This document shows, one piece after another, positions 23,871 to 35,880 of a stretch of 64,000 nt of DNA. A program made the translations under genes and the position numbers. The number at the start of each line of letters is the position of its first letter. The stretch's first letter is position 1. Origin of the DNA: Melitaea cinxia (taxonomy: Eukaryota > Arthropoda > Insecta > Lepidoptera > Nymphalidae); contig NC_059410.1 in the NCBI RefSeq assembly GCF_905220565.1, positions 6,534,695 through 6,598,694 on the forward strand. Reading direction: 5' to 3'. The notes under the pieces were generated by a model. The model ran no database searches, had not been told where the DNA came from, and saw only the letters and a program-made list of their open reading frames with translations.

Positions 23871-25204
23871 CTTAAGCGGGTTGTGTATATAAAGAATGTT
23901 TTTGTTGTGGAATGAGGAAACGTAGATACAATAATAAATATTCTTTTAAGCTTTTACTACTCAGTGATGCGATGAATCTAAGTTATTGAAGAGTATTACA
24001 TAAAAGACGCTTCCAAACAAGGGGTTTGTATATAAGCGTGACTAAGTTTAAGTAAGGGAATGTGAATGTAAGGAAATGTAAGATTCACAAATCGTGCACA
24101 ATATGATTTGTTTTTATTGATTATGTTTTTTTTTTAAATTAATGTCTACATTATTATAAAATATTAAATTACAAGTTTTTTTTGTATAATATTTTAATGA
24201 GAGTTGTATAAAATTAGAATATTAGTAAACGATGTGCGAAACGTATTAAAATTAAAATAATAATAAAAACGTTAATATTATGTTTGTTACTCAATTAGAA
24301 AAAAAAACCTGCTTTTATAAAAAAAAAAGTTGAAATTTGAATAGCGAATTTGAAAGGTTTTGTATTATTTTCTTTGGTGTTTTTTTATCAGTTTTCTGTT
24401 GGTTATTGACCGTGATATTAGTCTCGATTATAACGAGTCGCTAGTTTTGAATATATAAATACAAAGGAAGTTTAAGCCTCACTATACATCAATATAAGCG
24501 CTTATCCAAGCATAGCCAGCCCTTGTGAAGGCTATTAAGCTAATTTGTAAAGAGAATACTGACGTGTATGTAAATTTATGTTAATATATTCGCTATTAAC
24601 TTTTAAATTTTCAGTAAATTCTTATTTTTGGATAAATATCTAAACTATTCGTGTCAATTCTGTAAATAAATATGATAAGTTTAATATATATGATATTCAT
24701 TATCCGAAACAATATAAATTTTAGGCAAGATATCATCGAATGACAGTTTTAAAAATCAATGTAATCTTATTTTTGATAATTCTTTAGTTTGTTACGTAAG
24801 CGACATCATATTTGTTTTTGCTCCGAAATGATGGTTTCGATAAAACAAGTAAAATTACTTCGTCTGTGTCATCTTAATAGATTACAGAGTAGTACAATCC
24901 GATTTTCTAATTATGTAAAATATTTAGCTAAGAAATACCACGACTGTTATAATTTCAAAGACATTATACGTTTTACATTACCACTGACTTGAATTTAATT
25001 TACTTGTCTGAATTTCATTGAAAATTTAAAATTGTGACGCAGATCACGTATTTGAAAAAGGAAAAGAGAAATTTTAACTTTTTTTTTGTCACATAGGAGT
25101 TTTTAATTATGTACAATCAGAATAAATATATTTGGTTATATTTATTTAGGCTTAGTTCCAATAATGTCTTCAAACTTATTAAAAATAACATTTTATACAA
25201 ATCA
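23871..25204. other. AT-rich DNA, no feature seen
   Basis: No gene or repeat recognised between the 23.6-kb island and the GC-rich repeat at 25.2 kb. Confidence 0.4.
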
Positions 25205-25478
25205 GAATAGCTACCCACTTTCTACCCGTGGGAGTCTCCGTCAAGCATTCGTGGCATAGCTCTAAAATCCGAAAGACTCCTGCAGCCGAACTGGCTCCAC
25301 GTATCGACTCGTCGTTACTGTGGGCTTAGCCAGTGAGGTCGAGAGGGTGGCGCACAGCTTAGGCAACTCTGCGTTTTCCTGAAGAGTGTCCTAGGCGACA
25401 TAGTGTCTGACTGACACTGTTTAAATCGTCTGCAATAGACGGACTAAGGCCAATGATGATGATGATGATGATGATTTG
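25205..25478 (+). repeat. GC-rich dispersed repeat with (TGA)n tail
   Basis: A sharply GC-richer block: CTACCCGTGGGAGTCTCCG, GCCGAACTGGCTCCACG, GCCAGTGAGGTCGAGAGGG, CGTCTGCAATAGACGGAC, then about eight TGA units. The simple-repeat tail is typical of a retroposon 3' end; I recognise it as a lepidopteran repeat but not its name. Single copy in this window. Confidence 0.6.
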
Positions 25479-27952
25479 AATTATTTAATCTAAATAACAA
25501 TTATAAATATATAAATAAATATACGTTTGTAATTAATCTGTGACTTAAAAGTGTGTTATTGATTTTCAAAATTGCTGTATTCAACGATCAAACAAAAATC
25601 AAATAATTAAACACATGATATTCCTTGCTACTAGAAATATCAAATTCGGTTCTACACCCTACAAAACGACAAAAACACGCAGAACCGAGATTGCAAGCGC
25701 CTCGGGCTCGTAAAGTAAATCAAAAATTAATTTTATGTGTCTCTCATTCTTATGATGTTCTTGTTCAGACTCTTAGAGACTTGAGTGGTTTTACTTCGTA
25801 ATATCAATCTGGCGAATCACGTAAAAGTGTTGCTCGAGATATTTTTAACCACTCGAGTTTCGTATTGTAAATACGGTAATGCTTTCGTTTAAGATTGTAT
25901 CAAGTTTCACCCTTTTTACTAATGAAAATCTGTATAATGTTTAGTCAACGTTTTGTACGTTTGTATATTTCTGTGTTTTAGCTGTTCAAAGACAAATTTT
26001 GTAATAAAACTTTTTGTGTCACCTTAATTGTATCACAATGTTTAGTTTTATCTTTTTTGGTGTTGTGCTACCATTTTACGAGTAGGTCGTCAAGTCAATT
26101 TGATTATAGGTACTTCCGAACAAATATTTTGTTCATAAAAAGTCGAAAATGTTACCTAAAAGATAAACTATAATGAAATTGATATTAAATAGTAAAAATA
26201 TTTCATAAATAGTTAGGCGTTTAGTACGATATATGCAAAGATATACGATATGATTATCTTTGAAACTTGAAACAATTAAAATCTTCGAACAAAAGAGAAC
26301 TCAGTTGCAGGTAAGATTCATTTCTTTGCCAACTTGTCTAGTTCTTTGAATTATCTTAATTAACGATAGCACACTCGAATTAATTGCTATTTTAAGTTTG
26401 AGGGATAAAATCTTCCGCGTGTTGGAAATTCTTTGGAACTATTTGATAAGTTTTCAAGCGAGGAATGTTCTGATTGAAACGTTCCGGGATCGATATTAAC
26501 AATTCATAATTTTGTATAATAATGTAAAATCAGAGGGTTTTAACGGATGACTGTTAGAGTCAAGTTCAAATAGACAACATTATTTCTTTCAGTTTTTTTT
26601 TTAGATATTTGTTTTTAAATTTAATATACCTGTACATATCTTCGAAAGCAATATGACTATGTAATTATAGTGTTCCTATAAGATACCTCAGAAATAAGCT
26701 TTACAAAAGTAAAAAGATTTTTATTTATAAAATTTTCTCAGATTTCAGTGTGGCGATTCAAACCGACTAGCGAAGGAAATTCTCGTGAAACACTATCTCT
26801 AATGTAAAAGTTTCTCAGAGTTCGCTCGAGGACATGTCAAAAGTTGTCGACTTTTTGATGTGTGCCGCGACCAAGACCCGATCACAAGTTATGAAGGTTT
26901 CGAAGCGTGAGGAAACGCGTTTGTTTCATTTATCTTATTTCAAATTTAATATGAGAAATGATATCTTTTAGTAGGAGATCGGAACTAGAGTCGAACTGCA
27001 CCTATCTGCTTAATCGATAACAATTAAAGTATCATCTCCTGTATTATTATTCTGTTAAAGATAAATCGTGAAAGGGCTAGCTGGGAAATTCCTGACCATA
27101 TGAATATAGCTTATATTATATCCGGCAGCCGCCATTCAAACCAGACTTTTAGCAAACAATCCTATGTCATCGAACTCGCAATGAATTTCGTCTAGTTTGG
27201 ATCTTAGACTACTTAATTATTTTTTTAATTTTAATACGCCTATCTCGAGATTTAATCTCTGATTTGAAAAAAAATTATTGCGTGATTTACAGCCCGAATA
27301 AATAGACGATAGAGAAATACTTAATTTCAGTTACAGAGTAAGGCATTGACTTTACTTTGATTTCTCAAGCTATTATTATATTACTTTACTAATATTCAAT
27401 CCTAGATTTTTTTTTAACGCCTGATTTGTTTCACAGAACTGTGTAGCGATATATTGAGACCAAGAATTTCTATGAAGAAGCCTTTGTAAAGGCATTAAAT
27501 TTTAAGATCCGTAACGTTTAAAATATAATTATAATAATATAATAAAGATATAATAGAATAATAATATAAGATATCACTCACAATTTTCTGTCTCAATATT
27601 ATTTATTGCTAAATTTGATAGTAGCAGTTAATGTTTTTCTAAACTCAAATTCATTTTAATATCAATCTCAACTACGTGATTCATTCAATTTTAAAATACA
27701 TGTTTTGAATACTGAACATTAAAAATCTAGCTAACGTTGTAATGGTAAGAAATGGGCCATGATCAATGTAAAATTTAGAACTCGATCGCTCGTTATATAA
27801 GTCACCATGGTACGATAGTACCCATTTTGTAACACTAGAAAAATTGCAGGCAAATGATATAATAGTTTATCTATATGTTTTATAGAACTTCAAAAATAAG
27901 AAGACATACAATTCAGGAAATTTGTAAAAAATGTTAGACACATAATAATTTT
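25479..27952. other. AT-rich DNA, no gene recognised
   Basis: Slightly GC-richer words near 26805-26925 (GTTCGCTCGAGGACATGTC, GTGTGCCGCGACCAAGACC) but no frame or repeat. Confidence 0.4.
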
Positions 27953-28536
27953 GTTTGCTCGCAAACAAAAAAAACCGACTTCAATTACATCGACGAGTAA
28001 TACAACGTAGATCGACGAAAAAATAGTCAAGTAACAACGCGTTATCAAAAAGTACTCAAAAAGTAGTTATCAGATCTCGATAAAATTTATATGTGACCAA
28101 ATGATAAACATCAGCTTTCGATTAAATTAAAAATTATCGAAATCGGTACACCCAGTAAAAAGTGATTGCGAATTTTCGAGAGTTTCCCTCGATTTCTCTA
28201 GGAGCCCATCATCAGATCCTGGTTTCCTTATCATGATACCAAACTAGGGATATTCACTTTCCAACAAAAAAAGAATTATCAATATCGGTACATCCAGTAT
28301 AAAGTTATGCGGTATAATACAACGTAGGTCGACGAAAAAAGCGTCAAGTAAAAACGCATTATTAGATATAACTCGAAAAGCAGTTGTTAGATCTCAAATA
28401 AATTTAAATGGGACCAATTGATACACACCACCTAAAAAATGTCGAAATCGGTCCACTCGGTCAAAAATTCTGATGTAACATACATAAAAAAAAATAGTCG
28501 AATTGAGAACCTCCTCCTTTTTTGGAAGTCGGTTAA
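27953..28536 (-). repeat. Dispersed repeat family K, longest copy
   Basis: About 580 bp, colinear with the 20.1-kb copy plus an extra block (ATAGTCAAGTAACAACGCG ... GACCAAATGATAAACATC) near the left end. Ends GGAAGTCGGTTAAAA directly against a LINE 3' end. Confidence 0.75.
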
Positions 28537-29100
28537 AATTGTAACTTGCGTTCCCGTAGTAATAACTTGATTGTGGTAACTCTTTGTCACTCTAATGCGT
28601 ACGGTAATTCCTTCATTACTAAAGTGATCAAACTTTGGAATTCTCTGCCCAATAACATCCGTCAAGCAGAGTCTATAAATATTTTTAAGAATCGTTTGCA
28701 CAAATACTACTCAACTCTTATATAGTAATATACGTATTCTATTCTATTCTATATTTCTATATTTGTTTTTATTCGAATGTTTGTATAAATATATTTTGTG
28801 TGTATTTACATATGTATGTATATGTTTATGTAGGTATATACCGTTTAAGTGTATGAATATTGTATTATATAACTATGTTTAGTATTATAAATTGATTTAT
28901 TTATGTGTGATAAACTTGCCTTGTTGATTGCGCACTTTTACCGACATATTTTTCCTATACTACTTCTGTTAAAGGTTGCCTGGAACAGATAGCTATAAGC
29001 GATAAAGCCACCTTTGCATACATTATTTGTTTTTGTATCAAATTGTTCTAAAATATATCTTCTTTTTTTTGTGTGCAATAAAACTTAATAAATAAATAAA
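28537..29100 (+). pseudogene. LINE (CR1/Jockey-like) 3' end: last ORF2 codons and 3' UTR
   Basis: Starting at 28537 the + strand reads NSFITKVIKLWNSLPNNIR, then QAESINIFKNRLHKYYSTL and a stop near 28725. WNSLP followed by F-K-x-x-L-x-x-Y is the usual C-terminal ending of CR1/Jockey-type reverse transcriptases. A 3' UTR follows, with GGTTGCCTGGAACAGATAGC, AAGCCACCTTTGCATAC and a TTTTTTTTGTGTGCAATAAA end with an (AATA)n tail. 5'-truncated, so non-functional. Confidence 0.75.
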
Positions 29101-30567
29101 AATAAAAAAGAATTTATTGTTTTTGTAGCAAAAAAGTTATCCTCCAAAGAAAATTGTGCTTGGTGAATCTAGATGTCTATTAATCATCAAACCATGATCA
29201 TCAATCATGATGGAAACAACCGGAAACGGTAGTTTGCTGCGGATGCCAGCAAATCGCCTGCGAGTTATGTAATCTTTGCACAAATAAAAAGGTTATAAAT
29301 TATTTCTTTTAAATATCGTAAAGCAGTCTCGAGAGTAATTTTGTCATAATTATATATCGTTTCTGTGTCGGCAGAGTATTGAATTTTCCTTTTCGCGGTA
29401 GAAGAAGAAGCCTTGTGTATAAGTATATTGCAGAATAAATAATAAGGATATATTACAGTTATTTTATTAGTAATTTGTATTATGTAAGTATTAATAGACA
29501 CTTGACTATTCGAAAATAAATATATACTTTGTTTAATTTACTCATCAAATCATAGATTTTAATCAAAGTTATAAAACGAATTAAGATTAACTTTAACTAG
29601 TGAAAAAATTTATTTGAAATTAACTTTGGGAAGGGTTCACCGTTCCTTATCTTAAGTCGCTAGCACAGAATTAGGGAGGTCTTAACCTAATTAAGGCTCC
29701 AAGGATTAGACATAGATTAAAGTACACGATAAACAAGGAATATATGCGAAATAATTATATTTTACGAATAAAATTATAATGAAAAAGCAATTTAATGGAT
29801 AACAAAGGAAAGCAATAATTAACACTGAATTATTATGTTGTACATTAAATATAACATGTTACTTTAATACCAAACAGTATTAATGAGTTTATATTGATTT
29901 ATAAATTACTATTTTGACGAAAAAGGAAAATAATAGCAGGAATTTACTATTATTGTTATATCATTTGACATTTTAGTTTAGTCTTCTTTGTTTTTAAAAG
30001 TCATAAACCTATATTTTATAACCTTTCGCTATAAAAAAGACTAACGATTTTAGCGCGACTGAACACATGAAAATACTTAATAAATGCTGAAAGGGAAAAA
30101 GTACTTTTTGTAATTAAATCAAATGTAAAATAATTTAGTTGGTACAACGAAGGATATTGACGAATTTTACAAAGTCAATTTAAAATGCAAATGTAAAGGC
30201 ACGAAAACATGATTTCGAGGTACTCCTTATGCAGAAACGTTTAAATTCAGGATTCGTTTAAAAATGTAAAGTCGGGTTCGCGTCACTGCGGCCTCAAAAG
30301 CAGGAAATGCATTTGCAAATTAGATTTTCAACCCTCCGGCACAGTTATTGTATCTTCGACCTTGCCTTTTAACCCTCGGTCACACGCGGAGATTTCGAAG
30401 ACTCCCCTTTGTCTATGTCATTTGATTTTCTATTTGCAAAACGTTTTCAGTTTACTCATTGATTACATTTGGCTGCGCATAGGATGACTCTTAGAGATAG
30501 AGATGCTGATATTTTTATTCTGTCTTATATATAATAAATAACAGTTGCATACTGAGACGACGAAGAA
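29101..30567. other. AT-rich DNA, no gene recognised
   Basis: GC-richer near 30270-30400 (GGGTTCGCGTCACTGCGGCC; the octamer-like ATTTGCAAAT at about 30312). Otherwise nothing. Confidence 0.4.
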
Positions 30568-30770
30568 GACGCGTTGGCGTAACAGTCGCAGCACTGGCTG
30601 TTGCGCTAGCGGTCGCGGGTTCGATCCCCGCTCACGACAGACATTTGAATTGGCCATATAGATGTTTGTCGTTTTCTGGGCGTTTGTGCTTGTATATTGT
30701 GTATGTTTCCGGACCTCGGACACAGAAGAAAATCCTACTGGGGGCCGTTGAGTGTGGCCGTTTACTAAGA
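30568..30770 (+). mobile_element. tRNA-headed SINE, divergent subfamily
   Basis: GACGCGTTGGCGTAACAGTCG and the perfect B-box GCGGGTTCGATCCCCGC give the same tRNA-derived head as family S, followed by TTGGCCATATAGATGTTTGTC. The 3' part then departs (GGACCTCGGACACAGAAG, CTGGGGGCCGTTGAGTGTGG), so this is a different subfamily or a recombinant tail. Confidence 0.7.
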
Positions 30771-30941
30771 CAGAAAAGATAATACATAAATTTTGTTATC
30801 AACCTCAATATAACCTATGTACGTAATTGATTTCGAATTTAGGCTATCAAGTATTTAGGCTAACAAACTAAAATACGATACAATGTCTTAGTGTATTTTC
30901 ACTAATACAAAAAATGAAAATAAAACATTTTATTTATTTAC

Positions 30942-31113
30942 TAGCTGCCCGGACAGACTTCATTCTGTCAAAAGTTAATAGTAAAAATTAATTTTATAGT
31001 ATTAAAATCTTCCGTGGGCCTTAAGGAACATACAAAAAAATAAACTAGCCAAATTGGTCGAGCCATTTTCTAGTTATGCGTTTAGCAACATTCATTTTTA
31101 TTTTTATAGATTT
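30942..31113 (+). repeat. Dispersed repeat family C, CTGCCCGGAC subtype
   Basis: TAGCTGCCCGGACAGACTTC, ATTAAAATCTTCCGTGGGCC and AATTGGTCGAGCCATTTTC, ending in TTTTTATTTTTATAGATT. Closely similar to 50966-51163. Confidence 0.7.
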
Positions 31114-32039
31114 AGAATCACCAATATATGTTAACATTGATTACATAATAAATTAAACTTTATACTGCCATATTTTATTATTTGTTTTTTTAGGTAAATA
31201 AAAAAATATTTTCCGCAATCACGAAATACGCAATCAGTGTTCTTGTAACGTCAACCAACCTATCCACACTTACAGAAAAAAATACACAGAGAAGGCCCAT
31301 AAAGAAGTGCAGTTTAGAGCCATCCCGTGTTTTTCAATCTTATAGCCCTCTCTCCCCTAGAAATAAAGAACTATAGTCTATAGACGATTCCAATCTACCA
31401 ATGTTGGCGTAACAAAGACTTCCTTATTTTCATTGGCTTAAGAGATACAAACAATATGTTGGAAGTTGGCGTTTGGATGTTTGTCAATGGACAAAAAACA
31501 TCAGAAAAGCGGTGCGGTTTCAAATGGTGGTTTTGTTCACACTCGATTTGGTACGTAAATTGCAGTCCGCCTCTGGGTTTACACGAGTCAGATACAGATT
31601 TCGCAAAAAATACTTTTAAATCTTGGAAGGCATTTTAAATAAACATCGAGATCTACTGAGATTCTTACTAATGATGTTAAATGAATTTTCAAAAGTATTG
31701 ACTTTAGGGGGTTTCAATCGAATAGAAAATGTAGCACTGAAAGGTCTTGATAATTTGTAAGGATTTAGTGAAATCCGAAATGGGCGGACAGCAATCCAGT
31801 GGACATGTAGTTATCTTCATCCCATGTACCCTTTGGAGGGTGTAGAAATTGAATAAAATGGTTAAATCAGCCGGTGGTGATTGGCTTTCCAACGTTGCAT
31901 TTTTTTTCAGATGTTTAAAAACACAAAATTTAAAAAAAGTAAAACCTATAAAAGGAGCATCGTTTCAAGTTAGCGAGTACGTTATTAAAATTTGTTTGCA
32001 CACATCGATGGAAAGTGCGGTTGAAATACTTTAAAATGC

Positions 32040-32245
32040 TCAGTTTATGACGTAGCAATATTTTCCCTCATAACGGCGCAGCGCAGCCGAATCGTCTGCT
32101 TCTGTTTATAACACTGTAACGGTTCGCTGTGCCGAAACTAATGATAATGTAATTAGCCCCGTCTGATCCTAATGGGATTAAAATTTGCTACAGTTACATT
32201 CCATAAAAGATCTACGTCTGTTATGAGAGGAGTAAAGTGATATGA
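32040..32245. other. Non-repetitive stretch with homeodomain-type sites
   Basis: GC-richer than its flanks (GGCGCAGCGCAGCCGAATCG). Contains TAATGATAATGTAATTAGCC and CTAATGGGATTAAAA, several TAAT cores within 60 bp. Weak candidate for a regulatory element; no gene seen. Confidence 0.2.
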
Positions 32246-33488
32246 GGTATCCCGGCCTGTATCATCAGTCCATTGTTCAAATTGTGGGGGAAATGAAAAA
32301 AGAAAAAGCGGTAACATAAGGTAATGAACACAGCGGGCTTAATACATAGTCTAGACTATATAACATGAAGATGAGCCTTACTTTTCTTTTCTTGCTCGTG
32401 TGCTGTAAAAACGGTGTGATCAAAAGATTGTTCCAGTCATAGAATAATAGGCGTTGTCTCCTTTGTCAACCATGATGGTATTTATTGATTTTCTTTTGAT
32501 TTAACTGTGGGAAGTTGATAAGAAATGTCGCTATCATGTGTTAATACATAATGGTGTCAGTTCTGAACTAGAACATTTCTATGAAAATTAAACTAAGTAT
32601 CCATTTTTTTGTTTACTAAAGAGTGTTTGAAACGAATTGTATGACTTTTATTAATGATGTTCTTTTTTGTTTTAATTAAAATAATAATACTATAAATTAA
32701 ATGTTTTGCAAATTCTTCGGGAAATGATGTAAAGCTTTAAACGGAGGTACTAGTGAAAATTATTTGAGACCAAAAAAAGTCAGCTGCTTTTCGGACCCCA
32801 AGTGGAAGAGTTCCAGACCAATTTTCACACATATATCTAATTTTTCGATAAAATACTAATTAGTATAAATATGTTCTGTGAAAATCTGTGTCTGTAGCTG
32901 TGGCAGGATAGGTGGCAGGACAGAATGAGCATAAACATAATATATAAATAGTCTTAGAAGGAGTAAGTAAATTATTTAATGTTTTAACTTTTGGGTACAG
33001 TAAAAGATGTACAAAACAAAACGAATTGTAAAATTTTAAAACGTCATGCTTATATCAATGTTAGAGGCCTATGAAAATCCACCTCGACATCATCTCTAAA
33101 CGTAAGAGGCGTGAAATGAGTAGCTATAATTGCTTCATATTTACGAAGCGGACGAGGTGGAAAAATTGGCCAATTACTTCGGGAAACTTGTGCAGGTCAC
33201 GTTCAATGTATTTAATTAGATAAGTGCTAAATTTCTATTCACGTTTTGTTTTTGTTATGCGGCGGAAAATTTCCCAGTGAATGTTTATTATGGATGAAAT
33301 GAATTCGATATTCGTTTGTTTTTAAGTTTAAAGTCGTAATTGTTTTATTTTTGTAAATTGAAATCGTTGAAATACGATTATATATAATTTTTTTAGAACA
33401 GCTAGTACAGAAGGACCTATTTAATTTTATACTACAAAAGTCTTAACTAAGTATGATTACTATAAAACTTCTTAAGTTTAATTTTTAA

Positions 33489-34536
33489 AATGCCTATAAT
33501 AAAATTATAATAGTTTTTTACTTAGAATGTAAACTATAAAATTGTCTTTTCATTCTAATGAGATTTTTTTATATAACTAATTGAATATTTTTTACGCTTT
33601 ACATAAGTGTTAACCTTTCTTATTATTTTTGTTATCATTGTTTCTTTTTTTCTTAATATTAGTATCGTGTTTGAAGTATGAAAAACATCATATAGCTTAA
33701 ACTATATTCACTAAAGTGATTAGGGCCTTAATCAGCGAAAAAGTAGAGTTTAGTGACCTGACAAGTCGGCTTATCCATATAAATGAAGTGGCCGTGTTAA
33801 CGAAGGGTGTCTGGGGATGAGATTGGAAGGAATCAGCAGTAAATGCAGGGGTAACTGCACCCAATCTGTTAGAATGGGCCTACATTGATTTATCTTTGTA
33901 ATATTGTCCGCCAGAAGAAGTGCTACGAATTCAGATTTTCGAATTTTCTGAGACGGAATATTTGTAGAATATGACTTTTGTGAGATATTAAAGTATTTGG
34001 TTTAATATTGGAAATTTCTTAAACGTTTTATGGTTACATTTTTTTTGATTCGTTTGCATGTGAAGTTAAATTTCATTTAATCGTTACATGGAGGATTTTT
34101 ACTAAAAAAAAAAACAACAATCGGATATTGAAATATGTTGAATTGTGTCAAGTATTGCGTTAAAATTTCTTCTCTCTTGAAAACAAAAAAAAAATGTCTT
34201 TGTTTCCTTATTTGTTTATTGTTTTTATTATAACAGCTGTTTGTTTTAAAGTTTAGTACTAACATAAGTATCTAAGGTTATTCTAGATATATTTTCATAG
34301 GGACTAACATTTTTGTTATTGTTGATTTCATTATTATATCTTACATATGTTGCTAAAGATACAAAGCCTTGGTAGTGTCTTAGTAAATTGTAAGAATTAA
34401 GTTTTGTTCGTTAGTTATAAATTCTAGATTACAATTTATTATGAATTTAAAATAAAATGACAGATTTTTTTTTTATTTCTTAAGTAAATTTTTACAATGC
34501 CTATAATAAAATTATAATAGTTTTTTTACTTAGAAT
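33489..34536. repeat. 40-bp AT-rich direct repeat, copies 1 kb apart
   Basis: AATGCCTATAATAAAATTAT followed by AATAGTTTTTTACTTAGAAT at 33489-33528 recurs at 34496-34536 with one extra T. The intervening 967 bp are non-repetitive, with no gene. The second copy stands just before a family G repeat. Confidence 0.85.
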
Positions 34537-34556
34537 TTTTTTACTTACTGTCACTA

Positions 34557-34816
34557 GGTCGGCAAACAAGCGTACGGCTCACTTGATGGTAACCGATTAC
34601 CGTAGCTTATAGACGCCTGCAACACCAGAAGCATCGCAAGCGCGTTGCCGACCCAATCCCCCCAGGAGCTCTGGTCACCTTACTCACCAACAGGAACACA
34701 ATACTGCTTAAAAACAGTATTATTTTGCTGAGATCTTCTATAAGGTCGAGGTACTACCCCAGTCCATACTGCTCCATATTTTGAGCAGAAAATTCCTGCT
34801 GTGCCCTACCTCAGTT
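34557..34816 (+). repeat. Dispersed repeat family G, full copy
   Basis: Starts GTCGGCAAACAAGCGTACGG and ends GCCCTACCTCAGTT. High similarity to the 6.1-kb copy, with a cleaner CCCCCCAGGAGCTCTGGTC segment. Sits 20 bp after a 40-bp AT-rich duplication described separately. Confidence 0.8.
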
Positions 34817-35499
34817 AAAATAATATATTTTTAAATAATGTTTTACAGTTATACTTTCAAAATTATTTATTTTGAAACTGGTTTAAATATCAATAAAATC
34901 AAGCTATGATTTTTGTATAATTTTATAGTAGTTGCAAACTTGAAAAAAATTTAAACAACTTGAGGAGTTAATTAAATACAAGTACAAAATTTATGTGACG
35001 ATTTATAAAACTGCATGATGATGAAGACAAAAATAATATTTGTAATTTCGTATATTATTTTTAGGAAATAATATGAACAATACATTTCCTGTAATAATTT
35101 ATGAATGTGTTGTTACAGCCTGCCGTAATTACAGCAATTATTTTCGAGCAATAATTATTACAGATAAAAAATTAATAAACATCCCGAACGTCAAGCCGTG
35201 AATTTCCAAAATCATATTTTCATAGTCATTATTAATACAAATCACGTTCATTTAAGCTCGGTGATTATGAATGGCTGTAATAAGTTTTATAATTACCGTG
35301 ATACGTAATTTATTTGGCAGTTATAAATATACGGGTAAAAGCGTCGTCATATCTGGCGCACCTCAATGCCGCGGTTGTAATAATGAAATATCGTCTGATC
35401 AACATCGAAAAAAAAACAATTTGTCGACAACGTTACCGGGATGTCAATAATTAAACAAACCCAAAGCTAGCTTTTTCCGTCACTACGCTCCATATATAT
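34817..35499. other. AT-rich DNA, no feature seen
   Basis: No gene and no repeat family. Confidence 0.4.
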
Positions 35500-35880
35500 T
35501 CAGTTCTAACTCACTTTTTAATCCGAAAACTCCCGATCCCTATCCGGATCCATTTACCGGTATAAATAACTGCGAGGGGGATAGACATCATCGATATCGA
35601 TGAAAATCAGCGACAATAAATTATCGATATCTATAGCTCGTAAAAATGACGAGAACAAGAGAACGGTTCTATGGCTTATCGATAAAAAATAAATGGAACA
35701 CCCAGCAGTCGACGTGATATGTCGGGATTAAGAGGCGAACATCAATAAGTAGCTTTCAAAATTCCGCGCACACCGGTACGCGAGAGGCGCAGGAAAAAAT
35801 TGAAAGGAGACTCAAATATGTCGTCGGAATATTAAATGGCAAAATACTGAATAATGTATTGGGCGCCTTGCGAATGATAT
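35500..35880. promoter_or_regulatory. GC-richer island with TATCGATA motifs and a 16-bp palindrome
   Basis: TCATCGATATCGATGA (35588-35603) is a perfect palindrome. TATCGATA, the DREF recognition element known from Drosophila promoters, occurs at 35622-35629 and 35677-35684. The surroundings include CTATCCGGATCCATTTACCGG and CACCGGTACGCGAGAGGCGC. Non-repetitive. Such clusters mark promoters and insulator-type sites in flies; extension to this insect is inference. Confidence 0.35.

Noticed and set aside
30463..30723. Minus-strand 86-codon frame
   Set aside because: Runs through the SINE at 30.6 kb in reverse.
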